Shown: positions 46,108-55,158 of the stretch, in pieces
Layout: each line of letters begins with the position of its first letter
Position numbering within the stretch: the first letter of the stretch is position 1
NCBI RefSeq assembly: GCF_011947285.1
Contig: NZ_JAAOZT010000005.1
Coordinates: 117,507-181,506 of the forward strand
Reading direction: 5' to 3'
DNA from: Glaciimonas immobilis
Lineage (GTDB): Bacteria; Pseudomonadota; Gammaproteobacteria; Burkholderiales; Burkholderiaceae_D
Length of the DNA: 64,000 nt
Translations under genes and position numbers: made by a program
The notes under the pieces: model-generated
What the model was told of the DNA's origin: nothing
Databases searched by the model: none
The model's input: only the letters and a program-made list of their open reading frames with translations

Positions 46108-46902
46108 TCAATGAGTATCGGGAATTCGACGGTTTGCGTTGCTGCGGCTGCCATTGTTGAACTGCGCAAAGGCGACCAGCAGCACGATTACTGCCAGGAA
46201 TAGCGCACTGGTCCACATGGCGCCCATGCCGAGACCGCCATAGGCGTTGGCCTGCGTTAGCAAGTCCCCAAGTGCGGCACCGAAAGGACGGGTCAGGATA
46301 TAGCCAATCCAGAAGGTTAACACCGCGTTGCCGCCTATGCGCCACACAGCATAAGTGATCGCGATCAGTGCACCGAATGATAGCGCGCCCCATCTAAATC
46401 CGAGACCGATCGCTTCGGTCGCCAAATCGCCTGCCGCAGTGCCCAATGCAAACGTGCAAAGGATGGCACCCCAATAAAACAGCTCCCTGCGCCGCGTAAA
46501 AATCGCATGGATGGACAAACTGCGCTCCACCCAATACCAAATAGCAAAAATCGCCGCAAGCGCGACGGCAAAAGCCGCAGTACTGATATACAAACTCACC
46601 CCCAGCCCATCGGTTAGCAGGTCGGTGATCTGAGTGCCGACGACGCTTACCAGCACCACGGTGAGCCAATAGGTCCAGGGAGTGTAGCGCCGCGTGCGTA
46701 ACTGCATAAGCAAGGCAATCGCCAACAGCGCGCCCATCACCGCACGGGTCAAGCCTTGTCCGAAGCCCGCATTTACAGCCAGGAAGTCGGCCCCGGTTTC
46801 TCCGACTGTTGTCGACATGATTTTTATGACCCAGAATGAGAGCGTCACTTCCGGAACTTTGTTAAGCCAGCTTGATGCGAATGGTGGTGTCAGTGTTTTC
46901 AT
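46108..46902 (-). CDS. COG4705-type integral membrane protein
   Basis: The ATG at 46902 follows GGAGATAAAACT and gives 264 residues ([20 protein letters not shown]). It has about eight hydrophobic helices arranged as repeats, each with a G-E/D-T/L-A-x-D/E-like motif ([60 protein letters not shown]), so it looks like an internal four-fold repeat. Members of this family often lie beside two-component systems. The function is unknown. Confidence 0.85.
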   Translation of the reverse strand: MKTLTPPFASSWLNKVPEVTLSFWVIKIMSTTVGETGADFLAVNAGFGQGLTRAVMGALLAIALLMQLRTRRYTPWTYWLTVVLVSVVGTQITDLLTDGLGVSLYISTAAFAVALAAIFAIWYWVERSLSIHAIFTRRRELFYWGAILCTFALGTAAGDLATEAIGLGFRWGALSFGALIAITYAVWRIGGNAVLTFWIGYILTRPFGAALGDLLTQANAYGGLGMGAMWTSALFLAVIVLLVAFAQFNNGSRSNANRRIPDTH

Positions 46903-47437
46903 AGTTTTATCTCCGTCCAGAGTGCTGGGAATCTGAAGCAAGTCTGAACAATCAGACTTAGCCGGGCCATAGGTCCCATCACTTTCACATCCATCCTTTG
47001 CGGAGGATGCTTTCCAAAGATAATGCGATGAAGGCGCAGGGTCAGAATCTAAGTGGCGGCAAATACCAGCCCACTGCACGCAAGGCAAGCCGTGCGTAGA
47101 GCGCGGCGCGGCGCGGCGCAGCGCGGCGCAGCCGGCCGCACCGGCCGCACCCACCATATCGAAGTCAGAATGGACGCGGAGAAAGCTAATTAGCAGTATT
47201 CACATAGCGCAACGAAGTAAGGCTGGGCGGCTCCATGAGCCGACCCAGGATATCTGTGATCGGTAGCGTTCGTTTCATTAGATACAGGAATCATATTAAA
47301 TTGCCGATCTGTCGCCTCAAGCCTCAATGTAAAGTTAATCAATGTCAAATTATAAGATTCAGCCCTTACTTCACTACCAGGCGGGACTGGACAAGATTCA
47401 CTTTGGCATCTAAGACTGGTGTCACAGATTGCTATCG
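46903..47437. other. Intergenic region with a GC-rich microsatellite
   Basis: About 535 bases. A run of six 5-base units (gcgcg/gcgca) at 47101-47130, followed by two ccggccgca units, is the only structure I see. Open frames across it are low-complexity shadows. Confidence 0.55.
47101..47150. repeat. GC-rich short tandem repeats
   Basis: Six copies of gcgc(g/a)-g units are followed by two copies of ccggccgca, about 200 bases upstream of the COG4705 gene on its promoter side. Confidence 0.8.
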
Positions 47438-47728
47438 TCATGAGGGCGAATTTTCTACACCGCTTAGTTCCCGTATTTCTTTTAGAAGTTGGCGGCAAAT
47501 GCGCATTTCCGAAGAACTAATGAATGCGTTGGCCGAATTCAATGAGCGCTCAATTTCTATCATGCGCAATAGATTCTGATTAATTTTTCCAAGCGCGTCG
47601 TACGATTCGCGCGCTAGTTTTTCCAGTTCCACGCGGTCGTCAGTGCGGCTTCCTAGCGCATACAGGTCGCTAATATTTCGCAATCTCCGCTGGATTGATT
47701 TAAAAATTTCGGGGATCAACGCGGCCAT
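47438..47728 (-). CDS. Small helical protein, function unknown
   Basis: The 96-residue protein starts at an ATG with GGGAGGAGAGGAAA directly before it, a very strong ribosome site. The sequence is helical and charged (KSIQRRLRNISDLYALGSRT, LRMIEIERSLNSANAFISSS), with one cysteine near the end and no signal peptide. I do not recognise a family. It follows the Hsp20 gene on the same strand after 72 bases, so it may be expressed with it under heat stress. Confidence 0.65.
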   Translation of the reverse strand: MAALIPEIFKSIQRRLRNISDLYALGSRTDDRVELEKLARESYDALGKINQNLLRMIEIERSLNSANAFISSSEMRICRQLLKEIRELSGVENSPS

Positions 47729-47800
47729 TTTCCTCTCCTCCCGACCGGCCCTAAGCTAAGGCTGGGACCGGTCCGCTGCAGTAACAACACAAATACACAA

Positions 47801-48181
47801 TTAAGCAACGTTCACTTCAATCCTTCTTGGTTTGGCTTGTTCCAGCTTAGGCATAGTGAGCGTAAGCACACCGTCGTGCATTGATGCGACGATTTGAGAT
47901 GTGTCCAATTCCGGACTCAACGTAAAGGTACGCTTGTACTGCGCCGCCTGCTCTTCTACGTAAACCGGCTGCAAATAATCAGCCTCGCCAAGCTTCACTG
48001 CGCCTTCAATGATCAGCATATCGGCATCGACGCGGATCGCGAGGTTTTCTTTGGTGACACCGGGCAAGTCAGCGATTAGCGTAATACCATTTTCGTCCTC
48101 GATTACATCCACAAAGGGACGGGACACTTCTCCTTCGTTACCACTTGTTTCACGCTGCATCAATTCATTTTTGTTTTCCAT
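47801..48181 (-). CDS. Hsp20/alpha-crystallin small heat-shock protein
   Basis: The 126-residue chaperone has a short N-terminal arm and the alpha-crystallin domain (VDVIEDENGITLIADLPGVT, then YKRTFTLSPELDTSQIVASM), ending with the GVLTLTMPKLE strand that precedes the C-terminal tail. The family I-x-I/V anchor is represented by RRIEVNVA. GAGGAGGAAAAG precedes the ATG. A sigma-32-like promoter lies about 60-90 bases upstream. Such proteins hold unfolding clients; the usual tandem Hsp20 partner gene is absent here. Confidence 0.92.
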   Translation of the reverse strand: MENKNELMQRETSGNEGEVSRPFVDVIEDENGITLIADLPGVTKENLAIRVDADMLIIEGAVKLGEADYLQPVYVEEQAAQYKRTFTLSPELDTSQIVASMHDGVLTLTMPKLEQAKPRRIEVNVA

Positions 48182-48242
48182 CTTTTCCTCCTCTCGCTTT
48201 AATTTTCATTTAGAAAGCGTTATTAATTTCCCGCTTAACACC

Positions 48243-48272
48243 AATATAGGACCTGCCTAAAACGGTTTCAAG
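48243..48272 (-). promoter_or_regulatory. Sigma-32 (heat-shock) promoter of the hsp20 gene
   Basis: On the minus strand a perfect CTTGAAA (48266-48272) is followed after 15 bases by CCTATATT (48243-48250), close to the sigma-32 consensus CTTGAAA-N13-17-CCCCATNT. It lies 62 bases from the hsp20 start. Confidence 0.68.
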
Positions 48273-48370
48273 ACCACTTAATTTCTATAATAATACGTAC
48301 ATTCGCGGGCATCGGAACGACTCGTTACCCATACGAATAACTTGAACCAATCCTACGGTTGCCGTCTGAA

Positions 48371-48409
48371 ATCCAGATATCCAGATATCCAGATATCCAG
48401 ATATCCAGA
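48371..48409. repeat. 8-base tandem repeat (atccagat, about 5 copies)
   Basis: Four perfect copies of atccagat and a partial fifth lie head to tail in the hsp20-gumK gap. Confidence 0.92.
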
Positions 48410-48410
48410 C

Positions 48411-48463
48411 ATGCAAAAATGCAAAAATGCAAAAATGCAAAAATGCAAAAATGCAAAAATGCC
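48411..48463. repeat. 8-base tandem repeat (atgcaaaa, 6 copies plus partial)
   Basis: Six perfect copies of atgcaaaa and a partial seventh begin two bases after the end of the neighbouring atccagat array. The two arrays differ in sequence but share the unit length. Confidence 0.93.
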
Positions 48464-48682
48464 AACCAGCCTAAGCGCTAAGCTGCGGAACTTCCGATAG
48501 AAAATATACCGTTGGCAACATTATTTCCCTGTATGGCTCGGCGAACTGGCGGTTCCCGCGCATCCGGAAATCAGAGGGTAGCCTTACCAGAATTTATCTT
48601 TTCCCTTATGGCATCACGCTGACAAATCGACCTGATAGACGCGGCCCTAGCCCAGAGGCCCACGCAAAGAGCCTTCCAGCCT

Positions 48683-49816
48683 TCACGCCGCTAGTCTGGT
48701 ATCCGAAAACATGTTCGGTGCCAATAAACGTTCCACCACGTCGGACCAGCTTAACAGTGCGTTTTCAGCTGGCAACCGCGGTGCAGCAAGCGCACGACGC
48801 ATGGCGCACAAGATAGATTTTGCATCGCCGGGCGTATAACCAAAGCGCGACCTATGGCCACCCATCACGCTACTCGGACAAACCGCTGGCAATTCAAAGA
48901 AATCATACTGCATCAGCTTCATAGAAGTATCCGAAAGATAGCGTGGAACGTGCGCCGAACGATACGGTGAGATTCCGACCGTTGCATGTTTGATGTACGG
49001 TAACGTGAGGCGGTGCGGCATTTCCTCATGCAGGACAACGTTTTTTCCAAAATCCGGATGTGCCCCGATACCACAACCAATAATATGGAATGTAACCTCC
49101 GGGAATAGCCTTGATGCGATCACAAAAAAGTCCGGATCAAACAACATGGAGCCAACCGATACCGCATGCTGACCGGGGCCGTAAGGAGATGGATCTGCGT
49201 AATCTCCCAACGAATAATCAAATCCATGCGGTACCACATAACAGTTATCCACGCTAGGCATGCCCTCGGCCATGTAGCGCGATGTCAGGCAAATAGCGTC
49301 CATTTTGGGCCCGACTTGTGCGAACGTTTGCTTGACATACGGTGCAACATTGATCGTTTCAAGATCATGAGAAGCAAGATAAATCGTCTTCGCACTCGGG
49401 TTCAAACGCTTTACAAGATCGAAAAAAATTGGCGCCATACCACTTTCAAAGATAACTACGTCTGACTCTTCTATCCACTTGACCAAAACAGGATGCGGAT
49501 TATTGACATATCTCCTGAATAAGAAATTTTCTATCGACGCGAAGATACTCTTACCTGTATTAAACGGAGGAATGACCGTCTGCCAAAGGAAGCAATGAAT
49601 CCCATCTCGCAAGCCGACTTTGTTGGCGAGACTGCTTAACGATGCTCTAGGATCGGGTTTGAACCGTGAGAACAAACTATACGGGCAAGAAAAAAAACTA
49701 GTCGGACCGTATTTTTTTAATTCAGCCGCAATAAAATGCACATTAACACGACGTCGAGATCTATAGTCATGGGCCGTTATCATTAAAGATCGCATACTTA
49801 TCTTTCTGAAATCCAT
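48683..49816 (-). CDS. gumK: GumK-like glucuronosyltransferase (GT70)
   Basis: GumK adds beta-1,2-glucuronic acid from UDP-GlcA to the mannose of the lipid-linked xanthan precursor at the inner membrane. Match to Xanthomonas GumK, recalled from memory, runs over the full length: HDYRSRRRVNVHFI, CFLWQTVIPPFNTGKS, ESDVVIFESGMAPIFF, VSVGSMLFDPDFFVIASRLF, SSMKL-type TSMKLMQYDFFELPAVCPSS, and SRFGYTPGDA. I chose the ATG at 49816; a longer frame to 49864 and shorter starts exist, and none has a strong ribosome site. It is the last gene of the exopolysaccharide locus. Confidence 0.9.
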   Translation of the reverse strand: MDFRKISMRSLMITAHDYRSRRRVNVHFIAAELKKYGPTSFFSCPYSLFSRFKPDPRASLSSLANKVGLRDGIHCFLWQTVIPPFNTGKSIFASIENFLFRRYVNNPHPVLVKWIEESDVVIFESGMAPIFFDLVKRLNPSAKTIYLASHDLETINVAPYVKQTFAQVGPKMDAICLTSRYMAEGMPSVDNCYVVPHGFDYSLGDYADPSPYGPGQHAVSVGSMLFDPDFFVIASRLFPEVTFHIIGCGIGAHPDFGKNVVLHEEMPHRLTLPYIKHATVGISPYRSAHVPRYLSDTSMKLMQYDFFELPAVCPSSVMGGHRSRFGYTPGDAKSILCAMRRALAAPRLPAENALLSWSDVVERLLAPNMFSDTRLAA

Positions 49817-49956
49817 TTTTGTGTATTGGCAATCAAGGCGCGCAAGGGCCGAATAAAAGCGCATTCAAAACGACTTCGATCAAAACTGAAAATGACCTTG
49901 CGGATCCTTAGCGGGCAGCTGACGCTACAAATCATAAACAGTGCCGCAAAGGACCC

Positions 49957-51375
49957 TCATAGGCGTTTATACATATCCTCGAAGCGGACGATATCGTCTT
50001 CACCAAGGTAGCCGCCGGATTGAATTTCGATCAGATGCAATGGTAATTTCCCGGGATTTTCGAGCCGGTGCTTTTCGCCGATCGGGATGTAAGTCGATTC
50101 GTTTTCAGAAAGGAGTTTTTCCTCATCACCGCTGACAATTAGCGCTGTACCGCTCACCACTACCCAGTGTTCGGCGCGGTGATGATGCATCTGAAGCGAC
50201 AGCTTTCCGCCCGGGTTAACCGTGATGCGCTTGACCTGGAAACGTTCGCCAATATCGATCCCCTCATAGCTTCCCCAGGGTCGATAAACCTTGGTGTGAT
50301 TAAGATGTTCAGTACGACTATTTTTCCTCAGGTACTCGACGATTTTTTTGACTCTTTGCACCTGGTCTTTGTGGACTACCAGGACCGCATCCTTGGTCTC
50401 GACCACGATCAAATCGTCGACCCCGACCACTGCCACGAACCGGCCTTCGGCGCGAATCATTGAATTCTTGACCGCGTCGGTATAAACGTCACCGCGTATC
50501 ACGTTGTCGTTGACATCGTCCTTCAGTATTTGCGACAGCGCAGACCACGACCCCACGTCGCTCCAGCCGATCTCTGCGGGCACTACGACTGCGTGCGCAG
50601 TGTGTTCCATGACTGCGTAGTCAGTGGACTCCGGCGGGCATGCGGCAAACGAAATCTCATTGAGACGGCAAAAATCCAGATCGCGGTGGGCGTCGTTAAA
50701 CGCGTTACGACAACACTCGGCAATAGCGGGACGGAATATCTGCAACTCTTCCAGATAGCGCGCAGCAAAAAATAAGAACATGCCGCTGTTCCAGCTATAG
50801 GCCGGGTCGGCAATAAAAATTTCAGCGGTCGAACTATCAGGTTTTTCTACAAATTTCTCGACCACGTAACAACCCTCGATACCTTCCACGACCTTGCCCC
50901 GGCGGATATAACCGTAACCGGTCTCAGGCTCCGATGGAACGATACCGAAGGTGGCCAGAGCCCCACCGTGCGCTGCTTGCGCCGCACGCCACACGGCCAC
51001 ATGAAAAGACTCGACATCAGCGATCATATGGTCGGCGGGCAGGACTAACATCAGCGCCTCTTTATCCTCTTTCAATAAAAAATGTGCCGCAGCAGCAATT
51101 GAGGGAGCTGTATTTTTGCTCTCTGGTTCCAGTAAGATACCGATCGGCGTTACGCCGATGGCGCGCAACTGCTCGGCTACCAAAAATCGATGCTCATTAC
51201 CGCAGGTGATCAGGGGCGGCATCAACTCTGGCCAGTCTGATAGCCTCAACAAGGTTTCCTGCAGCATCGAAAATTTAGAGCAGAGAGGCAACAGTTGCTT
51301 AGGTAAAGCCTCTCGCGAGAGCGGCCATAAGCGGGTACCGGCACCACCGGCGAGTATAACGGGATAGATTCTCAT
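49957..51375 (-). CDS. manC: Mannose-1-phosphate guanylyltransferase / mannose-6-phosphate isomerase
   Basis: A bifunctional 472-residue enzyme of the XanB/AlgA/ManC type that supplies GDP-mannose. The pyrophosphorylase domain starts PVILAGGAGTRLWPLSREAL with KQLLPL, and includes FVEKPD. The C-terminal cupin domain has RPWGSYEGIDIGERFQVKRI and QMHHHRAEHWVVVSGTA, which carry the zinc ligands of the isomerase. Its ATG overlaps the preceding nucleotidyltransferase stop by four bases. The donor it makes fits the predicted GumH-type mannosyltransferase in this locus. Confidence 0.95.
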   Translation of the reverse strand: MRIYPVILAGGAGTRLWPLSREALPKQLLPLCSKFSMLQETLLRLSDWPELMPPLITCGNEHRFLVAEQLRAIGVTPIGILLEPESKNTAPSIAAAAHFLLKEDKEALMLVLPADHMIADVESFHVAVWRAAQAAHGGALATFGIVPSEPETGYGYIRRGKVVEGIEGCYVVEKFVEKPDSSTAEIFIADPAYSWNSGMFLFFAARYLEELQIFRPAIAECCRNAFNDAHRDLDFCRLNEISFAACPPESTDYAVMEHTAHAVVVPAEIGWSDVGSWSALSQILKDDVNDNVIRGDVYTDAVKNSMIRAEGRFVAVVGVDDLIVVETKDAVLVVHKDQVQRVKKIVEYLRKNSRTEHLNHTKVYRPWGSYEGIDIGERFQVKRITVNPGGKLSLQMHHHRAEHWVVVSGTALIVSGDEEKLLSENESTYIPIGEKHRLENPGKLPLHLIEIQSGGYLGEDDIVRFEDMYKRL

Positions 51376-52595
51376 ACAAATCCTAAAGGTATAACCGGAT
51401 TAACATCCGACCTGGGATTTCTCTGAAGTGACAGCGTTGGATTTGCTTGCGGCACCGGCTGCAGTGCCTGCTGCACTTCTTGCACTTCCTTCTGCTTACC
51501 ACGCGCATCGCCCCATCCATGCTCGCCAGACTCTGTCAGTCTTAGCATCTCCCCGGCGCGGTTCACGCTATATTTTTTAACGACTACCATTTCTTCCAAA
51601 CAGGCACCAGGGAATATCCGCGTGTATTCAAATAACGCGCTACGCACCACCTTTGCGCCTGAACATATATGACTGCCATGGCCGATCCAGGTCGGTCCGA
51701 TAATCGTGCTGCCAGCCTCAATGCGGCAACCGGCACCGATATAAACCGGTCCCAGAATGGTCGTGCCGTGCCAATCTATGCTGGTGTTAAGGCCCACCCA
51801 TACACCGTCGGCGGTACTTACTCCCGGGACTTGGAGCGGGGCTACCTCACCTGACAAAATCCTTTGCATGACACTTAAATAATCGGTCACTGTACCGATA
51901 TCAATCCAGTTGAAGAAGCGCTGTTGCGCGTAAAACGGTAAGCCCTTTGCGGCCATTAGCGGAAACAGATCGGAACCGATATCGAACGTCGTGTCAGCCG
52001 GTATCAAATTAATGGCCTCCGGTTCGAAGATATAAATGCCGGTACTCGCAAAATTGGAAAGCGCTTCCGCTTGCGTAGGCTTCTCCTGAAACGACTTAAT
52101 TCGTCCGTTGGAATCGGTCACTACCACACCGTAGTTATCAACTTTATCCCACGCTACTTCCTTGGTGATGACACTGGCCATTGCGCCCTTTTGCTTATGC
52201 TCGAACAGTGCTGACCTCAAATCCAGATCAATCAGCGCATCCCCGCATATCACAATAGTTGTGTCATCGAAGAAGTTGGCAAATTCCTGAATTTTTTTAA
52301 TGCCGCCCGCCGAACCCAATGGCTCGGGAATAACTTCGCCGCTTTCATTGGTATAACCCTCAAAAGAATAACCAATCTGCACCCCGAACTGACTGCCGTC
52401 ACCAAAATAATCTTCTATTTTTTTATGCAAGTAACTGACATTCACCATAATGTCGCGAACACCATAACTGGCCAGAAATTCGACCAGATAGGCCATCACA
52501 GGCTTACCTAAAATGGGTATCATCGGTTTAGGAAGATCATAGGTCAAAGGACGAACGCGCGTGCCCTTGCCAGCCGCCAATATCATTGCTTTCAT
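51372..52595 (-). CDS. Sugar nucleotidyltransferase with left-handed beta-helix domain
   Basis: The 407-residue protein has an N-terminal nucleotidyltransferase domain (MKAMILAAGKGTRVRPLTYD, then GDALIDLDL and FQEKPTQ) and C-terminal hexapeptide repeats (GPVYIGAGCRIEAGSTIIGP). This layout occurs in mannose-1-phosphate guanylyltransferase-like proteins and in glucose-1-phosphate enzymes, so the base and sugar are uncertain. The last 50 residues are a Gln/Pro-rich tail (EVQEVQQALQPVPQANPTLS) not expected in the family. It overlaps manC by four bases. Confidence 0.85.
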   Translation of the reverse strand: MKAMILAAGKGTRVRPLTYDLPKPMIPILGKPVMAYLVEFLASYGVRDIMVNVSYLHKKIEDYFGDGSQFGVQIGYSFEGYTNESGEVIPEPLGSAGGIKKIQEFANFFDDTTIVICGDALIDLDLRSALFEHKQKGAMASVITKEVAWDKVDNYGVVVTDSNGRIKSFQEKPTQAEALSNFASTGIYIFEPEAINLIPADTTFDIGSDLFPLMAAKGLPFYAQQRFFNWIDIGTVTDYLSVMQRILSGEVAPLQVPGVSTADGVWVGLNTSIDWHGTTILGPVYIGAGCRIEAGSTIIGPTWIGHGSHICSGAKVVRSALFEYTRIFPGACLEEMVVVKKYSVNRAGEMLRLTESGEHGWGDARGKQKEVQEVQQALQPVPQANPTLSLQRNPRSDVNPVIPLGFV

Positions 52596-52677
52596 TTTTT
52601 ACCTCGAAAATTAATTGCGAATATTGTTAACATCTTCAGTGCCGCCTGTTTTCGTCCAACCAGAACGGTCCATCAAT

Positions 52678-53454
52678 TCAGACTTTCAAGTTTCCGGCAG
52701 GCCTTGTATGCCTATTGGAAACGTCGGCACGATGCTTCCGACACAAAAGCAAAAATCGCATAATATCTATGGTGTAGCGGCGTAATAATCGCTGGGGTTC
52801 GAGACATAACCGATATAGCCATTCGAGTCGCGTACGTTGTAAAAAATCGGGTGCACGAGTCTTATCGCCACTCCAAAAATCGAATAATGCACCTACTCCG
52901 ATCACTACATTGGCGTGCAGCATCTGACGACTTAACAGGATCCACTCTTCCTGAATCGGATTACCTAGCGCCACCAACACCACCTCCGCCTGCGAGAGGT
53001 TGATAGCAGTAACTAATTCGGCATGATCATGTTCGATCCCCGTATAGCCGTCGCAGGTGCCGACCACGGTCTGACCCAAGGTCACGCGGACATGGTGAGC
53101 TGCTTTGGCCAGAACCTCTGGCTTACCGCCCAACATGAACACCCGCAACGGTCTTGCCAGTCCAGAAAAAAAATACGGTATGAAGTCAGTACCGTTCAAA
53201 TTTTCCTGGAACCTGTCGCGCCGAAATAAAAATGCAGCGATATCCATTCCAATGCCGTCATTGACTATCGTTACTGAATCACCTTTCATGGTGCCCAATA
53301 GATATCTGCACTGAACGATGAAATTTGTGTTGGCAAAAAACAGCGATACTTTTTTTTCCTTCTTGACGGTTTGGCGCAGGTATCTGGCCAGTACGGGGGA
53401 TGTCGTTTTAGAGACCGGATAGCCTGCGATAGGAATACATTTTTCGTCACTCAT
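52678..53454 (-). CDS. gumM: WecG/TagA/CpsF glycosyltransferase, GumM-like (GT26)
   Basis: The 258-residue GT26 enzyme contains the family motifs NDGIGMDIAAFLF (with the catalytic aspartate) and VALGNPIQEEWI, and the GVGALFDFWSGDKTRAPDFLQR stretch. In xanthan assembly GumM adds the second glucose, beta-1,4, to the lipid-linked glucose. With a GumD-like initiator upstream, this would form a cellobiose unit. It acts as a peripheral membrane protein through its C-terminal basic helices. Confidence 0.88.
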   Translation of the reverse strand: MSDEKCIPIAGYPVSKTTSPVLARYLRQTVKKEKKVSLFFANTNFIVQCRYLLGTMKGDSVTIVNDGIGMDIAAFLFRRDRFQENLNGTDFIPYFFSGLARPLRVFMLGGKPEVLAKAAHHVRVTLGQTVVGTCDGYTGIEHDHAELVTAINLSQAEVVLVALGNPIQEEWILLSRQMLHANVVIGVGALFDFWSGDKTRAPDFLQRTRLEWLYRLCLEPQRLLRRYTIDIMRFLLLCRKHRADVSNRHTRPAGNLKV

Positions 53455-53578
53455 CGATCACTCCTAAAAGACTGCCAATAAACACCAAAATCACCTATAA
53501 GCACTGTTGCCATGCGCCTACTCGCTAGCCACCAAAAAGCAGAAGTTCGAGAACGACGACCGCTGGGTGACTTTTTTA

Positions 53579-55054
53579 TTACACAAAGAAGCGACGAAAT
53601 CGCAGTCCAGCCAATAGCATCTCGTGCCATGAACTGTTTACCACCCTGATCTGCCAGCCGGTAATTGCGACGATGGATGGATACAGCAAACAGGCGAGCA
53701 ATACTCCGCCTGCAACCACAGCCACATCGGTCAAGTGGTCAGGTATCACCAGCAAATAGGCGCTTAGTCCCGCACACAAAATGATGCTACCCACCAAAGG
53801 TGGCGCCAGTGCGTACCACATCAGCCGAACGTTCAAACCAAGCAACCGATTCAACAACGTTTGTGAAACTGGATATACCAGCAAAAATGCGCCACAAAAT
53901 GACAAACTCAAACCGATCAATCCAAAGCTTTGAAAGATGGCAGCTAGTCCGGCCGCTAACAGCATTTGGGCAATTCCCAAAAATACCGGCACACGGTTCT
54001 TCCTCATCGCGAAAAACAGATAATCATTTAACTGGGTAATCGACGATAACAGATACAAAAGTGCCAACGCACTGATCGTCGGTGCGGCAGGCAACCACTT
54101 CTCACCAAACGCTACCGCTACCAAAGGCTTTGCCAACACCGCCTGAAAACACAGTAAGGGTGCGACGCAAAAAAATGTAATGCCGTGTATCGTTAAATAC
54201 CCTTTGCGCAACGCTGTCACATCTGTTCCCGCATCCGAGAACACCGGCAGCGCGACTTTTTGCATAGAGCTAGCGATAACCAGATACACAGCCGAGGTAA
54301 CACGCTTGGCGAGGTTGTAAAGGCCGGTAGCGTATGGCCCAAGAAACAGGCTGACCAATAATGCGTCACCGTTGACGTTGATGTAACCCAATAAACCGGA
54401 TAATCCGACCTGACGGATATCATCCACGTAGCGGCGCAGCAGCGTAGTGTCAAAAACCAGCCGGGGTAACCAGCGACTCTGAAATACAACTAACAACAGG
54501 CCGAGACCGGATGCCACCACCTGTTGCACTACTAAAGACATACCACCTAATCCGTTAGCAGCCATCGAAATGCCTATCACGCCACCGATCAAGATCGAGA
54601 AAATCGATCGTACAGCGAGCTGCCGGAACATCATGTTGCGCACTAACCTAGCTTCATAGGCCCGCACCAATCCATAAAAAACAATCGACGCACTCATGCC
54701 TTGCAACACCAATTTCAGGTCCGGGGCGCGGAACAGTGCGGAAACCAATCCCGCTGAAAAAAACATCAAGCCTGCAAGTGCCAAACTCGCCAACATGCAG
54801 TAAGTAAACACCCATGAATAAAGTCGGTCATTCGGTTCTTTTGTCCGTACGATAGGCATTGCAATCGCATCAAACACGACCACGCGGGTAAACAAAATAA
54901 AAAGATGAGCGACCGTCAACAAGCCAAAAGCATCCGGTGCCAGAAACCGTGCCAGCACTGCGAAGATAATAAATGACAAGACCTGTTGCGCCAGGTTATC
55001 CACGATCGCCCACATCGACCCTGACGCAACCGCATTTGATTGCTTAAATTTCAT
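53579..55054 (-). CDS. gumJ: Polysaccharide flippase (Wzx/GumJ-like, MOP superfamily)
   Basis: The 491-residue protein has 12-14 membrane helices. It starts KFKQSNAVASGSMWAIVDNL, followed by FAVLARFLAPDAFGLLTVAH, the WzxC/MOP signature. This class flips lipid-linked repeat units across the inner membrane, as GumJ does for xanthan. The next genes supply glycosyltransferases and a Wzy-like polymerase, consistent with Wzx/Wzy-dependent assembly. It is preceded by the GH5 gene with about 100 bases between. Confidence 0.9.
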   Translation of the reverse strand: MKFKQSNAVASGSMWAIVDNLAQQVLSFIIFAVLARFLAPDAFGLLTVAHLFILFTRVVVFDAIAMPIVRTKEPNDRLYSWVFTYCMLASLALAGLMFFSAGLVSALFRAPDLKLVLQGMSASIVFYGLVRAYEARLVRNMMFRQLAVRSIFSILIGGVIGISMAANGLGGMSLVVQQVVASGLGLLLVVFQSRWLPRLVFDTTLLRRYVDDIRQVGLSGLLGYINVNGDALLVSLFLGPYATGLYNLAKRVTSAVYLVIASSMQKVALPVFSDAGTDVTALRKGYLTIHGITFFCVAPLLCFQAVLAKPLVAVAFGEKWLPAAPTISALALLYLLSSITQLNDYLFFAMRKNRVPVFLGIAQMLLAAGLAAIFQSFGLIGLSLSFCGAFLLVYPVSQTLLNRLLGLNVRLMWYALAPPLVGSIILCAGLSAYLLVIPDHLTDVAVVAGGVLLACLLYPSIVAITGWQIRVVNSSWHEMLLAGLRFRRFFV

Positions 55055-55158
55055 CGGACCGCTCCTTCCAACTTGAGTTTCAGTTCAAACATCCTGTGCA
55101 TTCCTATTTGTGCATCTATTTTTTTGGGTTATTAACGTTACCTAAGTGCTAATAAGCG

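Larger units (their letters stand above)
48182..48682. other. Intergenic region between hsp20 and gumK with two tandem repeat arrays
   Basis: About 500 bases. They hold the sigma-32-like promoter of hsp20 (48243-48272) and two adjacent 8-base tandem arrays (48371-48463). I see no gene. This gap marks the end of the exopolysaccharide locus. Confidence 0.6.

Noticed and set aside
46903..47157. N-terminal extension of the COG4705 gene
   Set aside because: The extension runs through a GC-rich microsatellite and lacks a ribosome site, while the ATG at 46902 has GGAGA upstream and a family-like start.
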